Shown: positions 25,930-38,906 of the stretch, piece by piece
Layout: every line of letters begins with the position of its first letter
Position numbering within the stretch: the stretch's first letter is position 1
NCBI RefSeq assembly: GCF_001984055.1
Contig: NZ_LYVO01000018.1
Span: 1-64,000, forward strand
Length of the DNA: 64,000 nucleotides
Reading direction: 5' to 3'
DNA from: Variovorax sp. KK3
Lineage (GTDB): Bacteria > Pseudomonadota > Gammaproteobacteria > Burkholderiales > Burkholderiaceae_C
The notes under the pieces: generated by a model
The model's database searches: none
Seen by the model: the letters and a program-made list of their open reading frames with translations, nothing else
What the model was told of the DNA's origin: nothing
Position numbers and translations under genes: made by a program

Positions 25930-27417
25930 TCAGCCGGCCAGCGTGGCCACGATGGCCTCGGCGCACAGCGTCATCAGCCCGCCGGGCACGATGCCCAGGA
26001 TCAGGATCAACGCGCCGTTGAGCGTCAGCACCGTGCGCACGTCGCGCGGGGCCGACACCGTGGTGGCCGTGACCGGTGCGTCGAAGTACATGACCTTGAC
26101 CACGCGGATGTAATAGAAGGCGCCGATCAGCGACATCACGACCGCGAACACGGCCAGCGCGATGTACAGGCCCTGCCCCGAGGCGATCAGCGCCTGCAGC
26201 ACGGCCAGCTTGGCGTAGAAGCCGACCAGCGGCGGAATGCCCGCCAGCGAGAACATCGCGATCGCCATCACGCCGGCGTAGAGCGGGCTGCGCTGGTTGA
26301 GGCCGGCCAGGTCGGTGATCTCTTCGCTCTCGAAGCCCTCGCGCGCCAGCAGCAGGATGATGCCGAAGCTCGCCAGCGTGGTCAGCACGTAGGTCACGAT
26401 GTAGAACATCGAGGCGCTGTAGGCGAACTGGGCGTTGTAGGTGTTGTTGTTGACCACGCCCGCGATCAGGCCCAGCAGCATGAAGCCCATCTGCGCGATG
26501 GTCGAGTAGGCCAGCATGCGCTTGAGGTTGGTCTGCGCGATGGCCGCCAGGTTGCCCACGAGCAGCGAGCCGATGGCCAGCAAGGCCAGCATCTGCTGCC
26601 AGTCGATCGCCAGCGGCAGCAGGCCTTCGACCAGCAGGCGGATGATGATGGCGAAGGCCGCGAGCTCGGGCGCCGCGCCGATCAGCAGCGTGACGGCCGT
26701 GGGCGCGCCCTGGTAGACGTCGGGCACCCACATGTGGAAGGGCGCCGCGCCGATCTTGAAGGCCAGGCCCGCCACGATGAACACCAGGCCGAACACCAGC
26801 ACCTGGTGGTTGACCTTGCGGCTGGCGATGGCCTTGAAGACCTCGTTGGTGTCGAGCGAGCCGGTGGCACCGTACATCATCGACAGGCCGTAGAGCAGGA
26901 AGCCGCTGGCCATGGCGCCGAGCACGAAGTACTTCATCGCCGCCTCGCTGGCCACCGCGTTGTCGCGGCGCAGCGCCACGAGCGCATAGCTCGACAGCGT
27001 GAGCAGTTCCAGGCCGAGGTAGATCAGCAGGAAGTTGGAGCCCGAGATCATCACGAACATGCCCAGCAGCGCGAACATGCTCAGCGTGAACATCTCGCCG
27101 CCGCGCAGCATGCCGCGATCGGCGGCGTAGGGCCGGCCGTAGACCAGCGTCACCATCAGTGCCACGCTGGCGAAGCACTTGAGCCAGTTCCCCATCGGGT
27201 CGCTCACCACCATGCCGCCGAAGCCGTAGTAGCTCTTGGGGTCGGTGGCCTGCATGCCGGACAACACCGCCACGACGGCCAGCGTGGCGAGGGTCAGCAC
27301 GTAGGTGCGCGTGCGGTGGGTGTCGGTGGTGGACAGGTCGACCAGGGCGATGATGCAGGCCATGACCAGCAGCACCAACTCGGGGTAGATCGTCATCCAG
27401 CTGAGTTTGTCAATCAT
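25930..27417 (-). CDS. nuoN: NADH-quinone oxidoreductase subunit N
   Basis: A 495-residue antiporter-like membrane subunit of complex I, with about 14 hydrophobic segments. The conserved proton-channel parts are visible as [34 protein letters not shown] and [22 protein letters not shown]. It moves protons across the inner membrane in the proximal part of the pump arm. It starts 23 nt after nuoM and is the last core nuo gene. Confidence 0.95.
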   Translation of the reverse strand: MIDKLSWMTIYPELVLLVMACIIALVDLSTTDTHRTRTYVLTLATLAVVAVLSGMQATDPKSYYGFGGMVVSDPMGNWLKCFASVALMVTLVYGRPYAADRGMLRGGEMFTLSMFALLGMFVMISGSNFLLIYLGLELLTLSSYALVALRRDNAVASEAAMKYFVLGAMASGFLLYGLSMMYGATGSLDTNEVFKAIASRKVNHQVLVFGLVFIVAGLAFKIGAAPFHMWVPDVYQGAPTAVTLLIGAAPELAAFAIIIRLLVEGLLPLAIDWQQMLALLAIGSLLVGNLAAIAQTNLKRMLAYSTIAQMGFMLLGLIAGVVNNNTYNAQFAYSASMFYIVTYVLTTLASFGIILLLAREGFESEEITDLAGLNQRSPLYAGVMAIAMFSLAGIPPLVGFYAKLAVLQALIASGQGLYIALAVFAVVMSLIGAFYYIRVVKVMYFDAPVTATTVSAPRDVRTVLTLNGALILILGIVPGGLMTLCAEAIVATLAG

Positions 27418-27440
27418 CTCGTTCTCGTGTCAGGCTGGAT

Positions 27441-28916
27441 TCAAGGCAGCTTGGAGATCGCCACGTGGCGCAGCAATTCGGTCACCGAGGCGTTGGTCGC
27501 ATCGGTGAAGGGCTTGGGATACAGGCCCATCCACAGCACCGCGATCGCCAGCAGCGCCAGCATGAGGAATTCGCGGGCATTGATGTCGTCGAGTTCCTTG
27601 ACGTGGTCGTTGCCCACCGGGCCCAGGTAGACCCGCTTGTACATCCACAGCGTGTAGGCCGCACCGAAGATCAGGGCGGTGGCCGCGCCGAAGCCCAGCC
27701 AGAAGTTGGCCTTGACGGCGCCGATGATCACCATCCACTCGCCGACGAAGCCGGCGGTGGCGGGCAGGCCGCAGTTGGCCATGGCGAACAGCAGCGCGAA
27801 GGCGGCGAACTTGGGCATGGTGTTGACCACACCGCCGTAGTCGGCGATCTGGCGCGAATGCACGCGGTCGTACAGCACGCCGATGCACAGGAACATCGCG
27901 CCCGAGACGAAGCCGTGCGCGATCATCTGCACGATGCCGCCGGACACGCCGAGGTCGTTGAAGATGAAGAAGCCCAGCGTGACGAAGCCCATGTGGGCGA
28001 CCGAGGAATAGGCCACCAGCTTCTTCATGTCCTGCTGAACCAGCGCGACCAGGCCGACGTAGATCACCGCCACCAGCGACAGCGCGATCATGAGCCAGGC
28101 CCATTCGTGCGCGGCATCGGGCGCGATGGGCATCGAGAAGCGCAGGAAGCCGTAGGCGCCCAGCTTCAGCATGATCGCGGCCAGCACGGCCGAGCCGCCG
28201 GTGGGCGCCTCGACGTGCACGTCGGGCAGCCAGGTGTGCACCGGCCACATCGGCACCTTGACCGCGAAGGCCGCGAAGAAGGCGAAGAACAGGAAGGTCT
28301 GCGCCGTGCCCGACAGCGGCAGCTTGTGCCATGTCAGGATGTCGAAGCTGCCACCGGACTTGTTGTAGAGGTAGATCAGCGCGACCAGCGTGAGCAGCGA
28401 GCCCAGCAGCGTGTACAGGAAGAACTTGAACGCCGCGTAGATCTTCTTGGGGCCGCCCCAGATCCCGATGATCAGGTACATCGGGATCAGTGTGGCCTCG
28501 AAGAACACGTAGAACAGGATGCCGTCGAGCGCCGAGAAGGTGCCGATCATCAGGCCCGACAGGATCAGGAAGGCGCCCATGTACTGGTTGACGCGCTCGG
28601 TGATCACTTCCCAGGCGGAGATCACGACGATCACCGTGATGAAGGACGTCAGCAGCACCAGCCACAGCGACAGCCCGTCGAGCCCCACGTGGTAGTGGAT
28701 ATTGAAACGGTCGATCCAGGGCGCCTTTTCGACGAACTGCATCGCGGCAGTGCCGTTCTGGAAGCGCGTGAACAGCGGCACGGTGGCCAGGAAGCTCACG
28801 ATCGAGCCGACCAGTGCGATCCAGCGCACGATGCCCGCGTGCTGGTCGCGCCCGATGGCCAGCAGCACGGCACCGAACACGATCGGCACCCAGATGGCGA
28901 GGCTCAACATACCCAT
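27441..28916 (-). CDS. nuoM: NADH-quinone oxidoreductase subunit M
   Basis: A 491-residue antiporter-like proton-pumping subunit of complex I. The discontinuous-helix region with Glu and Lys residues is seen in FEATLIPMYLIIGIWGG, VPMWPVHTWLPDVHVEAPT and MKKLVAYSSVAHMGFVTLG. Length and motifs match the family. It lies between nuoL (21 nt) and nuoN (23 nt). Confidence 0.95.
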   Translation of the reverse strand: MGMLSLAIWVPIVFGAVLLAIGRDQHAGIVRWIALVGSIVSFLATVPLFTRFQNGTAAMQFVEKAPWIDRFNIHYHVGLDGLSLWLVLLTSFITVIVVISAWEVITERVNQYMGAFLILSGLMIGTFSALDGILFYVFFEATLIPMYLIIGIWGGPKKIYAAFKFFLYTLLGSLLTLVALIYLYNKSGGSFDILTWHKLPLSGTAQTFLFFAFFAAFAVKVPMWPVHTWLPDVHVEAPTGGSAVLAAIMLKLGAYGFLRFSMPIAPDAAHEWAWLMIALSLVAVIYVGLVALVQQDMKKLVAYSSVAHMGFVTLGFFIFNDLGVSGGIVQMIAHGFVSGAMFLCIGVLYDRVHSRQIADYGGVVNTMPKFAAFALLFAMANCGLPATAGFVGEWMVIIGAVKANFWLGFGAATALIFGAAYTLWMYKRVYLGPVGNDHVKELDDINAREFLMLALLAIAVLWMGLYPKPFTDATNASVTELLRHVAISKLP

Positions 28917-28937
28917 TTTTCTTGTTCTCCCGGCGGC

Positions 28938-30986
28938 TTATCTGTTGAACCAGACGAAATACGTCATGAGGATGAAGACACCCAGCAGCATCGCGAAGGC
29001 GTAGTGATAGATGTAGCCGGACTGCATCCAGCGCACCACGCCGGCGATGCGGCCGATGGTCTTCCAGGATCCGTCGACGATGGCGCCGTCGATGATCCCC
29101 TGGTCGCCGCCCTTCCACAGGCCGGTGCCCAAGGCGCGCGTGCCGCGCGCGAGCACGTGCTCGTTGAACCAGTCCATGTAGTACTTGTTCTCGAGCAGGT
29201 TGTAGATCGGGGAGAACGAGCGCTTGATCGCGGCGGGCAGCGCCGGGTTGACGAGGTACATGTACCAGGCCAGCACCACGCCGGACAGGGCCAGCCAGAA
29301 CGGCGGCGCGGTCAGGCCATGCAGGGCCATCGCCATCGGGCCGTGGAAGGCTTCTGCCAGCTCCTTCATCGCGTGGTGCTTGGTGGCGTCGATGAAGATC
29401 GAGTCCTTGAAGAACTCGCCGTAGAGCATCGGCTGGATGGTGATGTAGCCGATCACCACCGAGGGAATGGCGAGCAGCACCAGCGGCAACCAGACCACCC
29501 AGGGGGTTTCGTGCGGCTTGTGTGCGTCGTGGTGGTCGCCGTGGCCGTGCCCGTGGTCGTCATGGCCGTGGCCATGGTCGTCGTGATGCGCGTCGGGATT
29601 CTGGTCGTAGCGTTCCTTGCCGTGGAAGACGAGGAAGTACATGCGGAACGAATAGAAGGCCGTGACGAACACGCCGATCAGCACCGCCCAGTATGCGAAG
29701 CCGGCGCCCCACAGGTGGCTTTCGTGGACGGCCTCGATGATGCTGTCCTTCGAGTAGAACCCGGCGAACAGCGGCGTGCCGATCAACGCGAGCGAGCCCA
29801 GCAGCGAGGTGATCCAGGTGATGGGCATGTACTTGCGCACGCCGCCCATCCAGCGGATGTCCTGGTTGTGGTGCATGCCGATGATCACCGAGCCGGCACC
29901 GAGGAACAGCAGCGCCTTGAAGAAGGCGTGGGTCATCAGATGGAACACGGCCACCGAATAGGCCGAGGCGCCCAGCGCGACCGTCATGTAGCCCAGCTGC
30001 GAGAGCGTGGAGTACGCCACCACGCGCTTGATGTCGTTCTGGATGATGCCCAGGAAGCCCATGAAGAGCGCTGTGATGGCACCGATGACGAGCACGAAGC
30101 TCAGGGCCGTGTCGCTCAGCTCGAACAGCGGCGACATGCGCGTCACCATGAAGATGCCGGCCGTCACCATGGTGGCGGCGTGGATCAGCGCCGAGATGGG
30201 GGTGGGGCCTTCCATCGAATCGGGCAGCCACACGTGCAGCGGAAACTGCGCGCTCTTGCCCATCGCGCCGATGAACAGGCAGATGCAGATCACGGTGATC
30301 AGCATCCACTCGGTGCCCGGGAAGCTGAGCTTGGCCAGGTCGTCGGCCTTGGCGAAGGCCTCGCCGTAGTTCAGCGTGCCGGCGTAGGCGGCGATCAGGC
30401 CGATGCCCAGGATGAAGCCGAAGTCGCCCACACGGTTGACCAGGAAGGCCTTCATGTTGGCGAAGATGGCCGTCGGCTTGTTGTACCAGAAGCCGATGAG
30501 CAGATACGACACCAGGCCCACGGCTTCCCAGCCGAAGAAGAGCTGCAGCATGTTGTTGCTCATCACGAGCATCAGCATGGAGAAGGTGAAGAGCGAGATG
30601 TACGCGAAGAAGCGGTTGTAGCCCTCGTCTTCTTCCATGTAGCCGATGGTGTAGATGTGCACCATCAGCGAGACGAAGGTGACGACGCACATCATCATGG
30701 CCGTGAGGCCGTCGACGAGGAAGCCGATCTCCATCTTGAGGCCGCCCACCACCATCCACTCGTAGATGGTTTCGTTGAAGCGGGCGCCGTCGAGCGCCAC
30801 GCTCTTGAGCGTCATGGCCGAGATGACGAAGGCGACGAACACGCCCAGGATGGTCAGCGAGTGCGATGCGGCGCGGCCGATGCGGTTGCCGCCGAACTTG
30901 GTGCCCAGGATGCCCGCGAGCACGGAGCCGACCAGCGGCGCCATCGGGACCGCGAGCAGCGCGGATGCGGAAAGAGTTGCGCTCAT
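28938..30986 (-). CDS. nuoL: NADH-quinone oxidoreductase subunit L
   Basis: A 682-residue distal antiporter-like subunit with the long C-terminal lateral helix of complex I. Core motifs include FFGWEAVGLVSYLLIGFWY, FPLHVWLPDSMEGPTPISALIHAATMV and KRVVAYSTLSQLGYM. An unusual cytoplasmic- or periplasmic-facing loop at about residues 460-490 carries twelve His within roughly 28 residues, mixed with Asp and Gly. Such His/Asp-rich insertions can bind metal, but no role is established here. It starts 10 nt after nuoK. Confidence 0.95.
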   Translation of the reverse strand: MSATLSASALLAVPMAPLVGSVLAGILGTKFGGNRIGRAASHSLTILGVFVAFVISAMTLKSVALDGARFNETIYEWMVVGGLKMEIGFLVDGLTAMMMCVVTFVSLMVHIYTIGYMEEDEGYNRFFAYISLFTFSMLMLVMSNNMLQLFFGWEAVGLVSYLLIGFWYNKPTAIFANMKAFLVNRVGDFGFILGIGLIAAYAGTLNYGEAFAKADDLAKLSFPGTEWMLITVICICLFIGAMGKSAQFPLHVWLPDSMEGPTPISALIHAATMVTAGIFMVTRMSPLFELSDTALSFVLVIGAITALFMGFLGIIQNDIKRVVAYSTLSQLGYMTVALGASAYSVAVFHLMTHAFFKALLFLGAGSVIIGMHHNQDIRWMGGVRKYMPITWITSLLGSLALIGTPLFAGFYSKDSIIEAVHESHLWGAGFAYWAVLIGVFVTAFYSFRMYFLVFHGKERYDQNPDAHHDDHGHGHDDHGHGHGDHHDAHKPHETPWVVWLPLVLLAIPSVVIGYITIQPMLYGEFFKDSIFIDATKHHAMKELAEAFHGPMAMALHGLTAPPFWLALSGVVLAWYMYLVNPALPAAIKRSFSPIYNLLENKYYMDWFNEHVLARGTRALGTGLWKGGDQGIIDGAIVDGSWKTIGRIAGVVRWMQSGYIYHYAFAMLLGVFILMTYFVWFNR

Positions 30987-30996
30987 GTGAATTCCC

Positions 30997-31305
30997 TCAG
31001 CCCTTGAGCGCGTTCAGCTCGTCGACGTTGATGTTCGACTTGTTGCGGAAGAGCAGCACCAGGAGCGCCAGCCCGATCGCCGATTCGGCCGCGGCCACGG
31101 TCAGGATGAAGAACACGAAGATCTGGCCGTGCATGTCGCCCAGGAAGTACGAGAAGGCGACGAAGTTGATGTTGACCGCGAGCAGCATCAGCTCGATGCA
31201 CATCAGCAGCACGATCAGGTTCTTGCGGTTCAGGAAGATGCCGATCACGGAGAGCGCGAAGAGCATCGCGCCCAGCGACAGGAAGTGTCCGAGGGTGAGG
31301 GTCAT
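30997..31305 (-). CDS. nuoK: NADH-quinone oxidoreductase subunit K
   Basis: A 102-residue three-helix subunit of complex I. Helix 2 holds the conserved membrane Glu in [14 protein letters not shown], and helix 3 holds [17 protein letters not shown]. Its ATG overlaps the nuoJ stop as ATGA, so the two are translationally coupled. Confidence 0.95.
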   Translation of the reverse strand: MTLTLGHFLSLGAMLFALSVIGIFLNRKNLIVLLMCIELMLLAVNINFVAFSYFLGDMHGQIFVFFILTVAAAESAIGLALLVLLFRNKSNINVDELNALKG

Positions 31306-31964
31306 GCCTTGGTCTCCCCGGCGGCCGTGGCGGCCGTTGCGGCCGGATCTTCGGCCGCGGGCGGGGCGGCCCGCGTGACCGGCATCGGCACGATGCGCAC
31401 GCGGTCGCGCGCCTTCACGCGAACCTGGTCGGCCGGGTTCACGTACTTGCTGTCCTTGCGGGTGCGCAGCGTGAGCGCGATGGCGGCGATGATGGCCACC
31501 AGCAGGATGACGGCCGCGATCTCGAGCGGGTAAAGGTATTCGGAGTACAGCAGCTTGCCGAGTTCGAGTGTGTTCGACGTGTCGGGGCCGGAAGCCAGTT
31601 GCTGGCGCGGCTCGGCCAGGCGGAAGCCGCCCATGAGCACCGCGGCCATTTCCAGCGCGATCAGCGCGCCCACGCCGGCAGCGAGCGGAAAGTGCTTCCA
31701 GAAGCCCTGCCGCAGCGCGTCGACGTTGATGTCGAGCATCATCACCACGAACAGGAAGAGCACCATCACGGCGCCCACGTACACGAGCACCAGCGAGATG
31801 GCGAGGAACTCGGCACGCAGCAGCAGCCAGATGGCCGAGGCCTGGAAGAAAGCGAGCACCAGATACAGCGCCGCATACACGGGATTGCGCGAGGTGATGA
31901 CGCGGAAGGCCGCGAACAGCAGCACCGCGGCGAACAGGTAGAACAGACCGGTCTTGACGTCCAT
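31302..31964 (-). CDS. nuoJ: NADH-quinone oxidoreductase subunit J
   Basis: A 220-residue membrane subunit with five hydrophobic segments; [17 protein letters not shown] is the family's conserved helix 3 that flexes during proton transfer. The C-terminal 40 residues form a charged, Ala/Pro-rich tail ([21 protein letters not shown]) of the sort often added in betaproteobacteria. It overlaps nuoK by 4 nt and starts 37 nt after nuoI. Confidence 0.94.
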   Translation of the reverse strand: MDVKTGLFYLFAAVLLFAAFRVITSRNPVYAALYLVLAFFQASAIWLLLRAEFLAISLVLVYVGAVMVLFLFVVMMLDINVDALRQGFWKHFPLAAGVGALIALEMAAVLMGGFRLAEPRQQLASGPDTSNTLELGKLLYSEYLYPLEIAAVILLVAIIAAIALTLRTRKDSKYVNPADQVRVKARDRVRIVPMPVTRAAPPAAEDPAATAATAAGETKA

Positions 31965-32001
31965 GATCGGTTTCGTTGTTGTGATTCGGGCCAGGTCCGC
32001 T

Positions 32002-32520
32002 TCAGCGGTACTTGGCGTCGGCCGCTTTGTTGGCGGCGATCTCGTTTTCGTAGCGGTCGCCCACGGCCAGGAGCATGTCCTTGGTGAAGTACAGGTCGCC
32101 GCGCTTCTCGCCGTGGTATTCGAAGATGTGGGTCTCGACGATGGAGTCGACCGGGCAGCTCTCTTCGCAGAATCCGCAGAAGATGCACTTGGTCAGGTCG
32201 ATGTCGTAGCGGGTGGTGCGGCGCGAGCCGTCGTCGCGCACGTCCGACTCGATGGTGATGGCCAACGCCGGGCAGACCGCCTCGCAGAGCTTGCAGGCGA
32301 TGCAGCGCTCCTCGCCGTTCTCGTAGCGGCGCAGTGCGTGCAGGCCGCGGAAGCGCGGGCTCAGCGGCGTCTTCTCTTCGGGGAACTGCACCGTGATCTT
32401 GCGGCTGAAGGCGTATTTGCCGGTGATGGCCAGGCCCTTGAACAGCTCCACCAGCATGAAGCTGGACAGGAAGTCCTTGAGCGAGAACGGCGCGCTGGCC
32501 GTGACAGTGTTCGCAGCCAT
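32002..32520 (-). CDS. nuoI: NADH-quinone oxidoreductase subunit I (2[4Fe-4S])
   Basis: A 172-residue peripheral subunit that carries two [4Fe-4S] clusters (N6a and N6b) passing electrons toward NuoB. Both ferredoxin motifs are complete: Cys73, 76, 79 and 83 in [14 protein letters not shown], and Cys112, 115, 118 and 122 in [13 protein letters not shown]. It starts 5 nt after the nuoH stop. Confidence 0.95.
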   Translation of the reverse strand: MAANTVTASAPFSLKDFLSSFMLVELFKGLAITGKYAFSRKITVQFPEEKTPLSPRFRGLHALRRYENGEERCIACKLCEAVCPALAITIESDVRDDGSRRTTRYDIDLTKCIFCGFCEESCPVDSIVETHIFEYHGEKRGDLYFTKDMLLAVGDRYENEIAANKAADAKYR

Positions 32521-32525
32521 GGCGA

Positions 32526-33602
32526 TTACTTCCAGATGTTGAACGGGGTCTGCATCCAGACGCCGACCACCACCAGCCACACGAGCGTGACCGGGATGAA
32601 GATCTTCCAGCCCAGACGCATGATCTGGTCGTAGCGGAAGCGCGGGAAGGTCGAGCGGACCCACAGGAACATCGTGACCACGGCGAAGGTCTTGACGCCC
32701 AGCCAGATCCAGCCCGGAATGAACGAGAGGAACTCGAAGGGAGGCAGCCAGCCACCCAGGAACAGGATGACCGTCAGGATCGAGACCAGCCACATGTTGG
32801 CGTACTCGGCCAGGAAGAACATGGCGAAGCTCATGCCCGAGTACTCGATCATGTGGCCCGCGACGATCTCCGATTCGCCTTCGACCACGTCGAAGGGATG
32901 GCGGTTGGTCTCGGCCAGGCCGGAGATGAAGTACACGACGAAGATCGGCAGCAGCGGCAGCCAGTTCCACGACAGGAAGCTGACGCCCATGGACGCGAAG
33001 ATGCCCTTGCCCTGCCCCATCACGATGTCGCTCATGTTGAGGCTGGCCGACACCATCAGCACCACCACGAAGGCGAAGCCCATCGCGATTTCGTAGCTCA
33101 CCATCTGGGCCGAGGCGCGCAGCGCGCCCAGGAAGGCGTACTTCGAGTTAGAGGCCCAACCGGCGATGATCACGCCGTACACCTCGAGCGAGGTGATGGC
33201 CATGACGAAGAGCAGGCCGGCGTTGATGTTCGCCAATGCCACGTCGGGGCCGAAGGGAATCACGGCCCATGCGGCCAGGGCCGGCATGATGGTCATGATC
33301 GGGCCCAACAGGAACAGGCCCTTGTTGGCGACCGTGGGAAGAATGATTTCCTTGGTCAGCAGCTTGAGCGCATCGGCGATGGGCTGCAGCAGGCCCAGCG
33401 GCCCGATGCGGTTGGGGCCCACGCGGATCTGGGTGAAGCCGATCGCCTTGCGCTCCCAGAGCGTGAGGTAGGCCACCGCGCCCATCAGGGGCAGCACCAC
33501 GACCACGATCTTGATCAGGGTCCAGATGACGGGCCAGGCCACCGCGGTCCACCACGGCGCCGCGATCAGGCCCAGGCCGAAGCCGTGCAGGCTGTCGATC
33601 AT
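32526..33602 (-). CDS. nuoH: NADH-quinone oxidoreductase subunit H
   Basis: A 358-residue membrane subunit that helps form the quinone chamber and anchors the peripheral arm. Conserved loops include [42 protein letters not shown] and [19 protein letters not shown], which contains the acidic cluster lining the entry to the quinone site. Its ATG overlaps the nuoG stop as ATGA. Confidence 0.95.
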   Translation of the reverse strand: MIDSLHGFGLGLIAAPWWTAVAWPVIWTLIKIVVVVLPLMGAVAYLTLWERKAIGFTQIRVGPNRIGPLGLLQPIADALKLLTKEIILPTVANKGLFLLGPIMTIMPALAAWAVIPFGPDVALANINAGLLFVMAITSLEVYGVIIAGWASNSKYAFLGALRASAQMVSYEIAMGFAFVVVLMVSASLNMSDIVMGQGKGIFASMGVSFLSWNWLPLLPIFVVYFISGLAETNRHPFDVVEGESEIVAGHMIEYSGMSFAMFFLAEYANMWLVSILTVILFLGGWLPPFEFLSFIPGWIWLGVKTFAVVTMFLWVRSTFPRFRYDQIMRLGWKIFIPVTLVWLVVVGVWMQTPFNIWK

Positions 33603-35740
33603 GCGAAGACCTCCTGCGCGGCGCGCGCATCGGCAGTGAGCTGCAGCGAAGGTGCGCGGCGCACGATCGAATCGAGCTGGTAGATGCGGGCGACGACGGG
33701 CTCGGCGGCACCATTGGCGCGTTGGCCATCGGCACGTGCGGAGGTCGCGTTGCTGAACCGGTCCGCCGGCAGCGCGCCGGCCGCCAGGCCGATGTCGGCC
33801 TGGACCTCACCCACCGACTCGAACGAGAAGCCCTGCAGGCCCAGCAGATTGGCCAGCACGCGCAGCACCTTCCAGGCCGGACGGGCCTCGCCCTGCGGCT
33901 TGACCACGGCATGGAAGCTCTGCACGCGGCCTTCGGCGTTGACGAAGGTGCCGGGCGTTTCCGTGAAAGGCGCGATGGGCAGCAGAACGTCGCTGAAGTC
34001 GAGATTGGCCTTGAACGGGCTCAGCGTGACGACCATCTGGGCCCGTGCGAGCGCCTCGGCGGCGGCAGCGCCTGCCGCCGAATCGAACACGGGCTCGGTG
34101 TTGAGCAGCAGCGCCGCCTTGAGCGAACCACCGAGCATCTGGCCGGCGTCGAGGCCGCCTTCGCCGGGCAGCGCCCCGACCAGTTGCGCACCGACGGTGT
34201 TGGCCGCTTCGGTCAGGTAGCCGACGCTGGCGCCGGTCTGGGCGCCGAGCCAGTTGGCCAGCGACAGCAGCGCGCCGGCTTCGGCATGGTGCGCGGCCGC
34301 GTTGCCAAGCAGGATGGCCTTGCGTTCGCCGCCGAGCAGCGACGCGGCGATGGCTTTCGCCTCGTCGCCCGGCTCGCCCGAACGGGCCACCGGTGCGGCG
34401 ACGCCCGCGCTGGACGCCACGGCGGAGGCGATCTCGGCCAGCGCATCGGCCCAGCCCTGCGCCGGCACACGCACCGCGCTGGCCACGGGCATGGCCCAGG
34501 CTTCGCCGTCAGCCAGGAATTCCGTGGAGGTCAGCGCGCTGAGCGCGGCGCCATTGCGCACCGCCTGGCGGATGCGCTGAGCGAACAGCGGATGGTCCTT
34601 GCGCAGGTTGGTGCCGATCACCAGCACGCGCTGCAGTTGCGACAGCGATGCGATGGAAGTGCCCAGCCAGCGCACGCCCTCGGTCGCTTCGAACGAAGCG
34701 TGGCGCAGGCGATGGTCGATGTTGGCGCTGCCCAGGCCTTGCACCAGCAGCTTGGCCAGGTGCAGTTCTTCGAGCGTGCTGTGCGGGCTGACCAGCGCAC
34801 CGATGCTCTGAGCGCCGTGGTCGGCCTTGATCTGCTTGAGACCGTTGGCCACGTACTCGAGCGCGGTCTGCCAGTCGACCTGCTGCCACTGGCCGCCCTG
34901 CTTGAGCATGGGCTGCGTGAGGCGCTCGGGTCCGTTCAGGGCCTCGTAGGAGAAGCGATCGCGGTCGGCGATCCAGCATTCGTTGACGTCTTCGTTCTCG
35001 AGCGGAACGACGCGCATGACGCGGTTGTTCTTGACCTGGACGATCAGGTTGGCACCGGTGGAATCATGCGGGCTCACCGACTTGCGGCGCGACAGCTCCC
35101 AGGTGCGGGCGCTGTAGCGGAAGGGCTTGCTCGTCAGCGCGCCGACCGGGCAGATGTCGATCATGTTGCCCGACAGCTCGGAATCGACCGACCCGTCGAG
35201 GAAGGTCTCGATCTCGGCATGCTCGCCGCGATGCGACATGCCCAGCTCCATCACGCCGGCCACTTCCTGGCCGAAGCGCACGCAGCGGGTGCAGTGGATG
35301 CAGCGGCTCATCTCTTCCATGCTGATGAGCGGGCCGACGTCCTTGTGGAACACCACGCGCTTTTCTTCTTCGTAGCGCGAGGAAGAGCCGCCGTAGCCGA
35401 CGGCCAAGTCCTGCAGCTGGCATTCGCCGCCCTGGTCGCAGATGGGGCAGTCCAGCGGGTGATTGATCAGCAGGAACTCCATGACCGACTGCTGGGCCTT
35501 GATGGCCTTGTCGCTCTTGGTTCGGACGATCATGCCCTGCGTCACCGGCGTGGCGCAGGCTGGCATGGGCTTGGGCGCCTTTTCGACGTCGACCAGGCAC
35601 ATGCGGCAGTTGGCCGCGATGCTGAGCTTCTTGTGGTAGCAGAAGTGCGGGATGTAGGTGCCCGCCTTGTCGGCCGCATGCATCACCATGCTGCCTTCGG
35701 TCACTTCGACCTTCTTGCCGTCGAGTTCGATTTCAACCAT
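33599..35740 (-). CDS. nuoG: NADH-quinone oxidoreductase subunit G
   Basis: A 713-residue iron-sulfur subunit of the NADH arm. The N-terminal [2Fe-2S] ferredoxin domain shows [20 protein letters not shown], and [18 protein letters not shown] is the H-x3-C-x2-C-x5-C [4Fe-4S] site. [16 protein letters not shown] and [13 protein letters not shown] provide the next cluster. A molybdopterin-oxidoreductase-like domain without cofactor follows. The C-terminal quarter is Ala-rich and less conserved. It starts 22 nt after nuoF and overlaps nuoH by 4 nt. Confidence 0.95.
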   Translation of the reverse strand: MVEIELDGKKVEVTEGSMVMHAADKAGTYIPHFCYHKKLSIAANCRMCLVDVEKAPKPMPACATPVTQGMIVRTKSDKAIKAQQSVMEFLLINHPLDCPICDQGGECQLQDLAVGYGGSSSRYEEEKRVVFHKDVGPLISMEEMSRCIHCTRCVRFGQEVAGVMELGMSHRGEHAEIETFLDGSVDSELSGNMIDICPVGALTSKPFRYSARTWELSRRKSVSPHDSTGANLIVQVKNNRVMRVVPLENEDVNECWIADRDRFSYEALNGPERLTQPMLKQGGQWQQVDWQTALEYVANGLKQIKADHGAQSIGALVSPHSTLEELHLAKLLVQGLGSANIDHRLRHASFEATEGVRWLGTSIASLSQLQRVLVIGTNLRKDHPLFAQRIRQAVRNGAALSALTSTEFLADGEAWAMPVASAVRVPAQGWADALAEIASAVASSAGVAAPVARSGEPGDEAKAIAASLLGGERKAILLGNAAAHHAEAGALLSLANWLGAQTGASVGYLTEAANTVGAQLVGALPGEGGLDAGQMLGGSLKAALLLNTEPVFDSAAGAAAAEALARAQMVVTLSPFKANLDFSDVLLPIAPFTETPGTFVNAEGRVQSFHAVVKPQGEARPAWKVLRVLANLLGLQGFSFESVGEVQADIGLAAGALPADRFSNATSARADGQRANGAAEPVVARIYQLDSIVRRAPSLQLTADARAAQEVFA

Positions 35741-35762
35741 GTTCGTGTTTTCTCGTTCTCGC

Positions 35763-37102
<1,340 letters not shown>

Positions 37103-37106
<4 letters not shown>

Positions 37107-37654
37107 TGCGCGCCCTCCGCCTTCGCGCTGCGAAGGCCGTCGACCAGCTGGTCGAGCTTTTCGTTGCTCATGAAGCTGCACATGGTGCGGTCGTTGACGA
37201 GCATCACGGGCGAATCGGCACAGGCGCCGAGGCACTCGCTCTGCTGCAGCGTGAACAGGCCGTCGGGCGTGGTCTCGCCCATCTGGATGCCCAGCTTCTT
37301 CTCGAGGTGGGCCAGCGCCACGGCGCCGTCGCGCAGCTGGCACGGCAGGTTGGTGCAGACGTTGAGCTTGTAGCGGCCCACCGGATGCTGGTTGTACATG
37401 TTGTAGAAGGTCGTGACCTCGTGCACCGCGATCGGTGCCATGCCCAGGTAGGCGGCGATCTCGCGCTCGCGCTGCGTGCTCACATAGCCTTCCTGCTTCT
37501 GCACGATCGTGAGGCAGGCCATCACGGCCGACTGCTTGCCGGCCGGTGGGTATTTGGCGACCTCGCGCGCGAAGAGATCCACGATGGCCGCCGGCAGCGG
37601 CGGCTGGGTGCCCTGTTGGCTCTGGTGGGTGTCGGGTGTCATGCGTTCGCTCAC
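37103..37654 (-). CDS. nuoE: NADH-quinone oxidoreductase subunit E ([2Fe-2S])
   Basis: A 183-residue thioredoxin-fold subunit that binds cluster N1a through Cys100 and Cys105 (CTNLPC) and Cys141 and Cys145 (CLGAC). The start at 37654 overlaps the nuoD stop as ATGA; a second ATG lies four codons in. It pairs with NuoF, which follows directly. Confidence 0.95.
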
Positions 37655-38904
37655 CTGTCGATTTCGCCGAAGACGATGTCCATGGTGCCGATCACCGCGA
37701 CGGCGTCGGCGATCATGTGGCCGCGCGACATCTCGTCGAGCGCAGCCAGATGCGGAAAGCCCGGCGCACGGATCTTCAGGCGGTAGGGCTTGTTGGCGCC
37801 ATCGCTCACGAGATAGATGCCGAACTCGCCCTTGGGATGCTCGACGGCGGCGTAGGCCTCACCCTCGGGCACGTGGAAGCCTTCGGTGAAGAGCTTGAAA
37901 TGGTGGATCAGCTCCTCCATGTTCGCCTTCATCGATTCGCGCGCGGGCGCGGCCACCTTGTGGTTGTCGGTGATCACCGGGCCCGGGTTGGCGCGCAGCC
38001 AGGCCGAGCACTGCTGGATGATCCGGTTGGCCTGGCGCATCTCTTCGACGCGGACCAGGTAGCGGTCGTAGCAATCGCCGGTCTTGCCGATCGGCACGTC
38101 GAAATCCATGCGGTCGTAAACGTCGTAGGGCTGCTTCTTGCGCAGATCCCATTCGACGCCGGAGCCGCGCAGCATCGGGCCGGTGAAGCCCAGGTTGAGC
38201 GCACGCTCGGGCGTGACCACGCCGATGCCGACGGTGCGCTGCTTCCAGATGCGGTTGTCGGTGAGCAGCGTTTCGTACTCGTCGACCATCTTCGGAAAGC
38301 GGCGGCAGAAGTCGTCGACGAAGTCGAGCATCGAGCCCTGGCGGTTCTCGTTGAGCTTCTCGATCGCCTTCGCGTTCTTGATCTTGCTGACCTTGTACTG
38401 CGGCATCGCGTCGGGCAGGTCGCGGTAGACGCCACCCGGACGGAAGTAGGCCGCGTGCATGCGCGCGCCCGACACCGCTTCGTACAGGTCGAACAGGTCC
38501 TCGCGCTCGCGGAAGCAGTAGATGAGCATGTTCATCGCACCGCAGTCCAGGCCGTGCGCGCCGAGCCACAGCAGGTGGTTCAGCAGGCGCGTGATTTCGC
38601 CGAACATCACGCGGATGTACTGCGCGCGCACGGGCACTTCGAGGCCGAGCATGCGCTCGATGGCCAGGCAGTACGCGTGCTCGTTGCTCATCATCGAGAC
38701 GTAATCCAGCCGGTCCATGTAGGGCAGCGACTGGATGAAAGTGCGCGTCTCGGCCAGCTTTTCGGTGGCCCGGTGCAGCAGGCCGATGTGGGGGTCGGCG
38801 CGCTGGATGACTTCGCCGTCCAGTTCGAGCACCAGGCGCAGCACACCGTGCGCCGCCGGGTGCTGGGGACCGAAGTTAAGCGTGTAGTTCTTGATTTCCG
38901 CCAT
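37651..38904 (-). CDS. nuoD: NADH-quinone oxidoreductase subunit D
   Basis: A 417-residue subunit derived from a NiFe-hydrogenase large subunit. It forms the quinone pocket with NuoB. The N-terminal [21 protein letters not shown] contains the pocket His, and [15 protein letters not shown] and [16 protein letters not shown] are conserved. It is a free protein, not fused to NuoC as in Escherichia coli. The gene starts 2 nt after nuoC. Confidence 0.95.
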   Translation of the reverse strand: MAEIKNYTLNFGPQHPAAHGVLRLVLELDGEVIQRADPHIGLLHRATEKLAETRTFIQSLPYMDRLDYVSMMSNEHAYCLAIERMLGLEVPVRAQYIRVMFGEITRLLNHLLWLGAHGLDCGAMNMLIYCFREREDLFDLYEAVSGARMHAAYFRPGGVYRDLPDAMPQYKVSKIKNAKAIEKLNENRQGSMLDFVDDFCRRFPKMVDEYETLLTDNRIWKQRTVGIGVVTPERALNLGFTGPMLRGSGVEWDLRKKQPYDVYDRMDFDVPIGKTGDCYDRYLVRVEEMRQANRIIQQCSAWLRANPGPVITDNHKVAAPARESMKANMEELIHHFKLFTEGFHVPEGEAYAAVEHPKGEFGIYLVSDGANKPYRLKIRAPGFPHLAALDEMSRGHMIADAVAVIGTMDIVFGEIDR

Positions 38905-38906
38905 GG

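Noticed and set aside
27465..31007. A very long open frame on the plus strand opposite nuoM and nuoL
   Set aside because: It is rich in His, Asp, Arg and Gln with no known domain and mirrors the GC-rich codons of the nuo genes; the minus-strand proteins are unmistakable.
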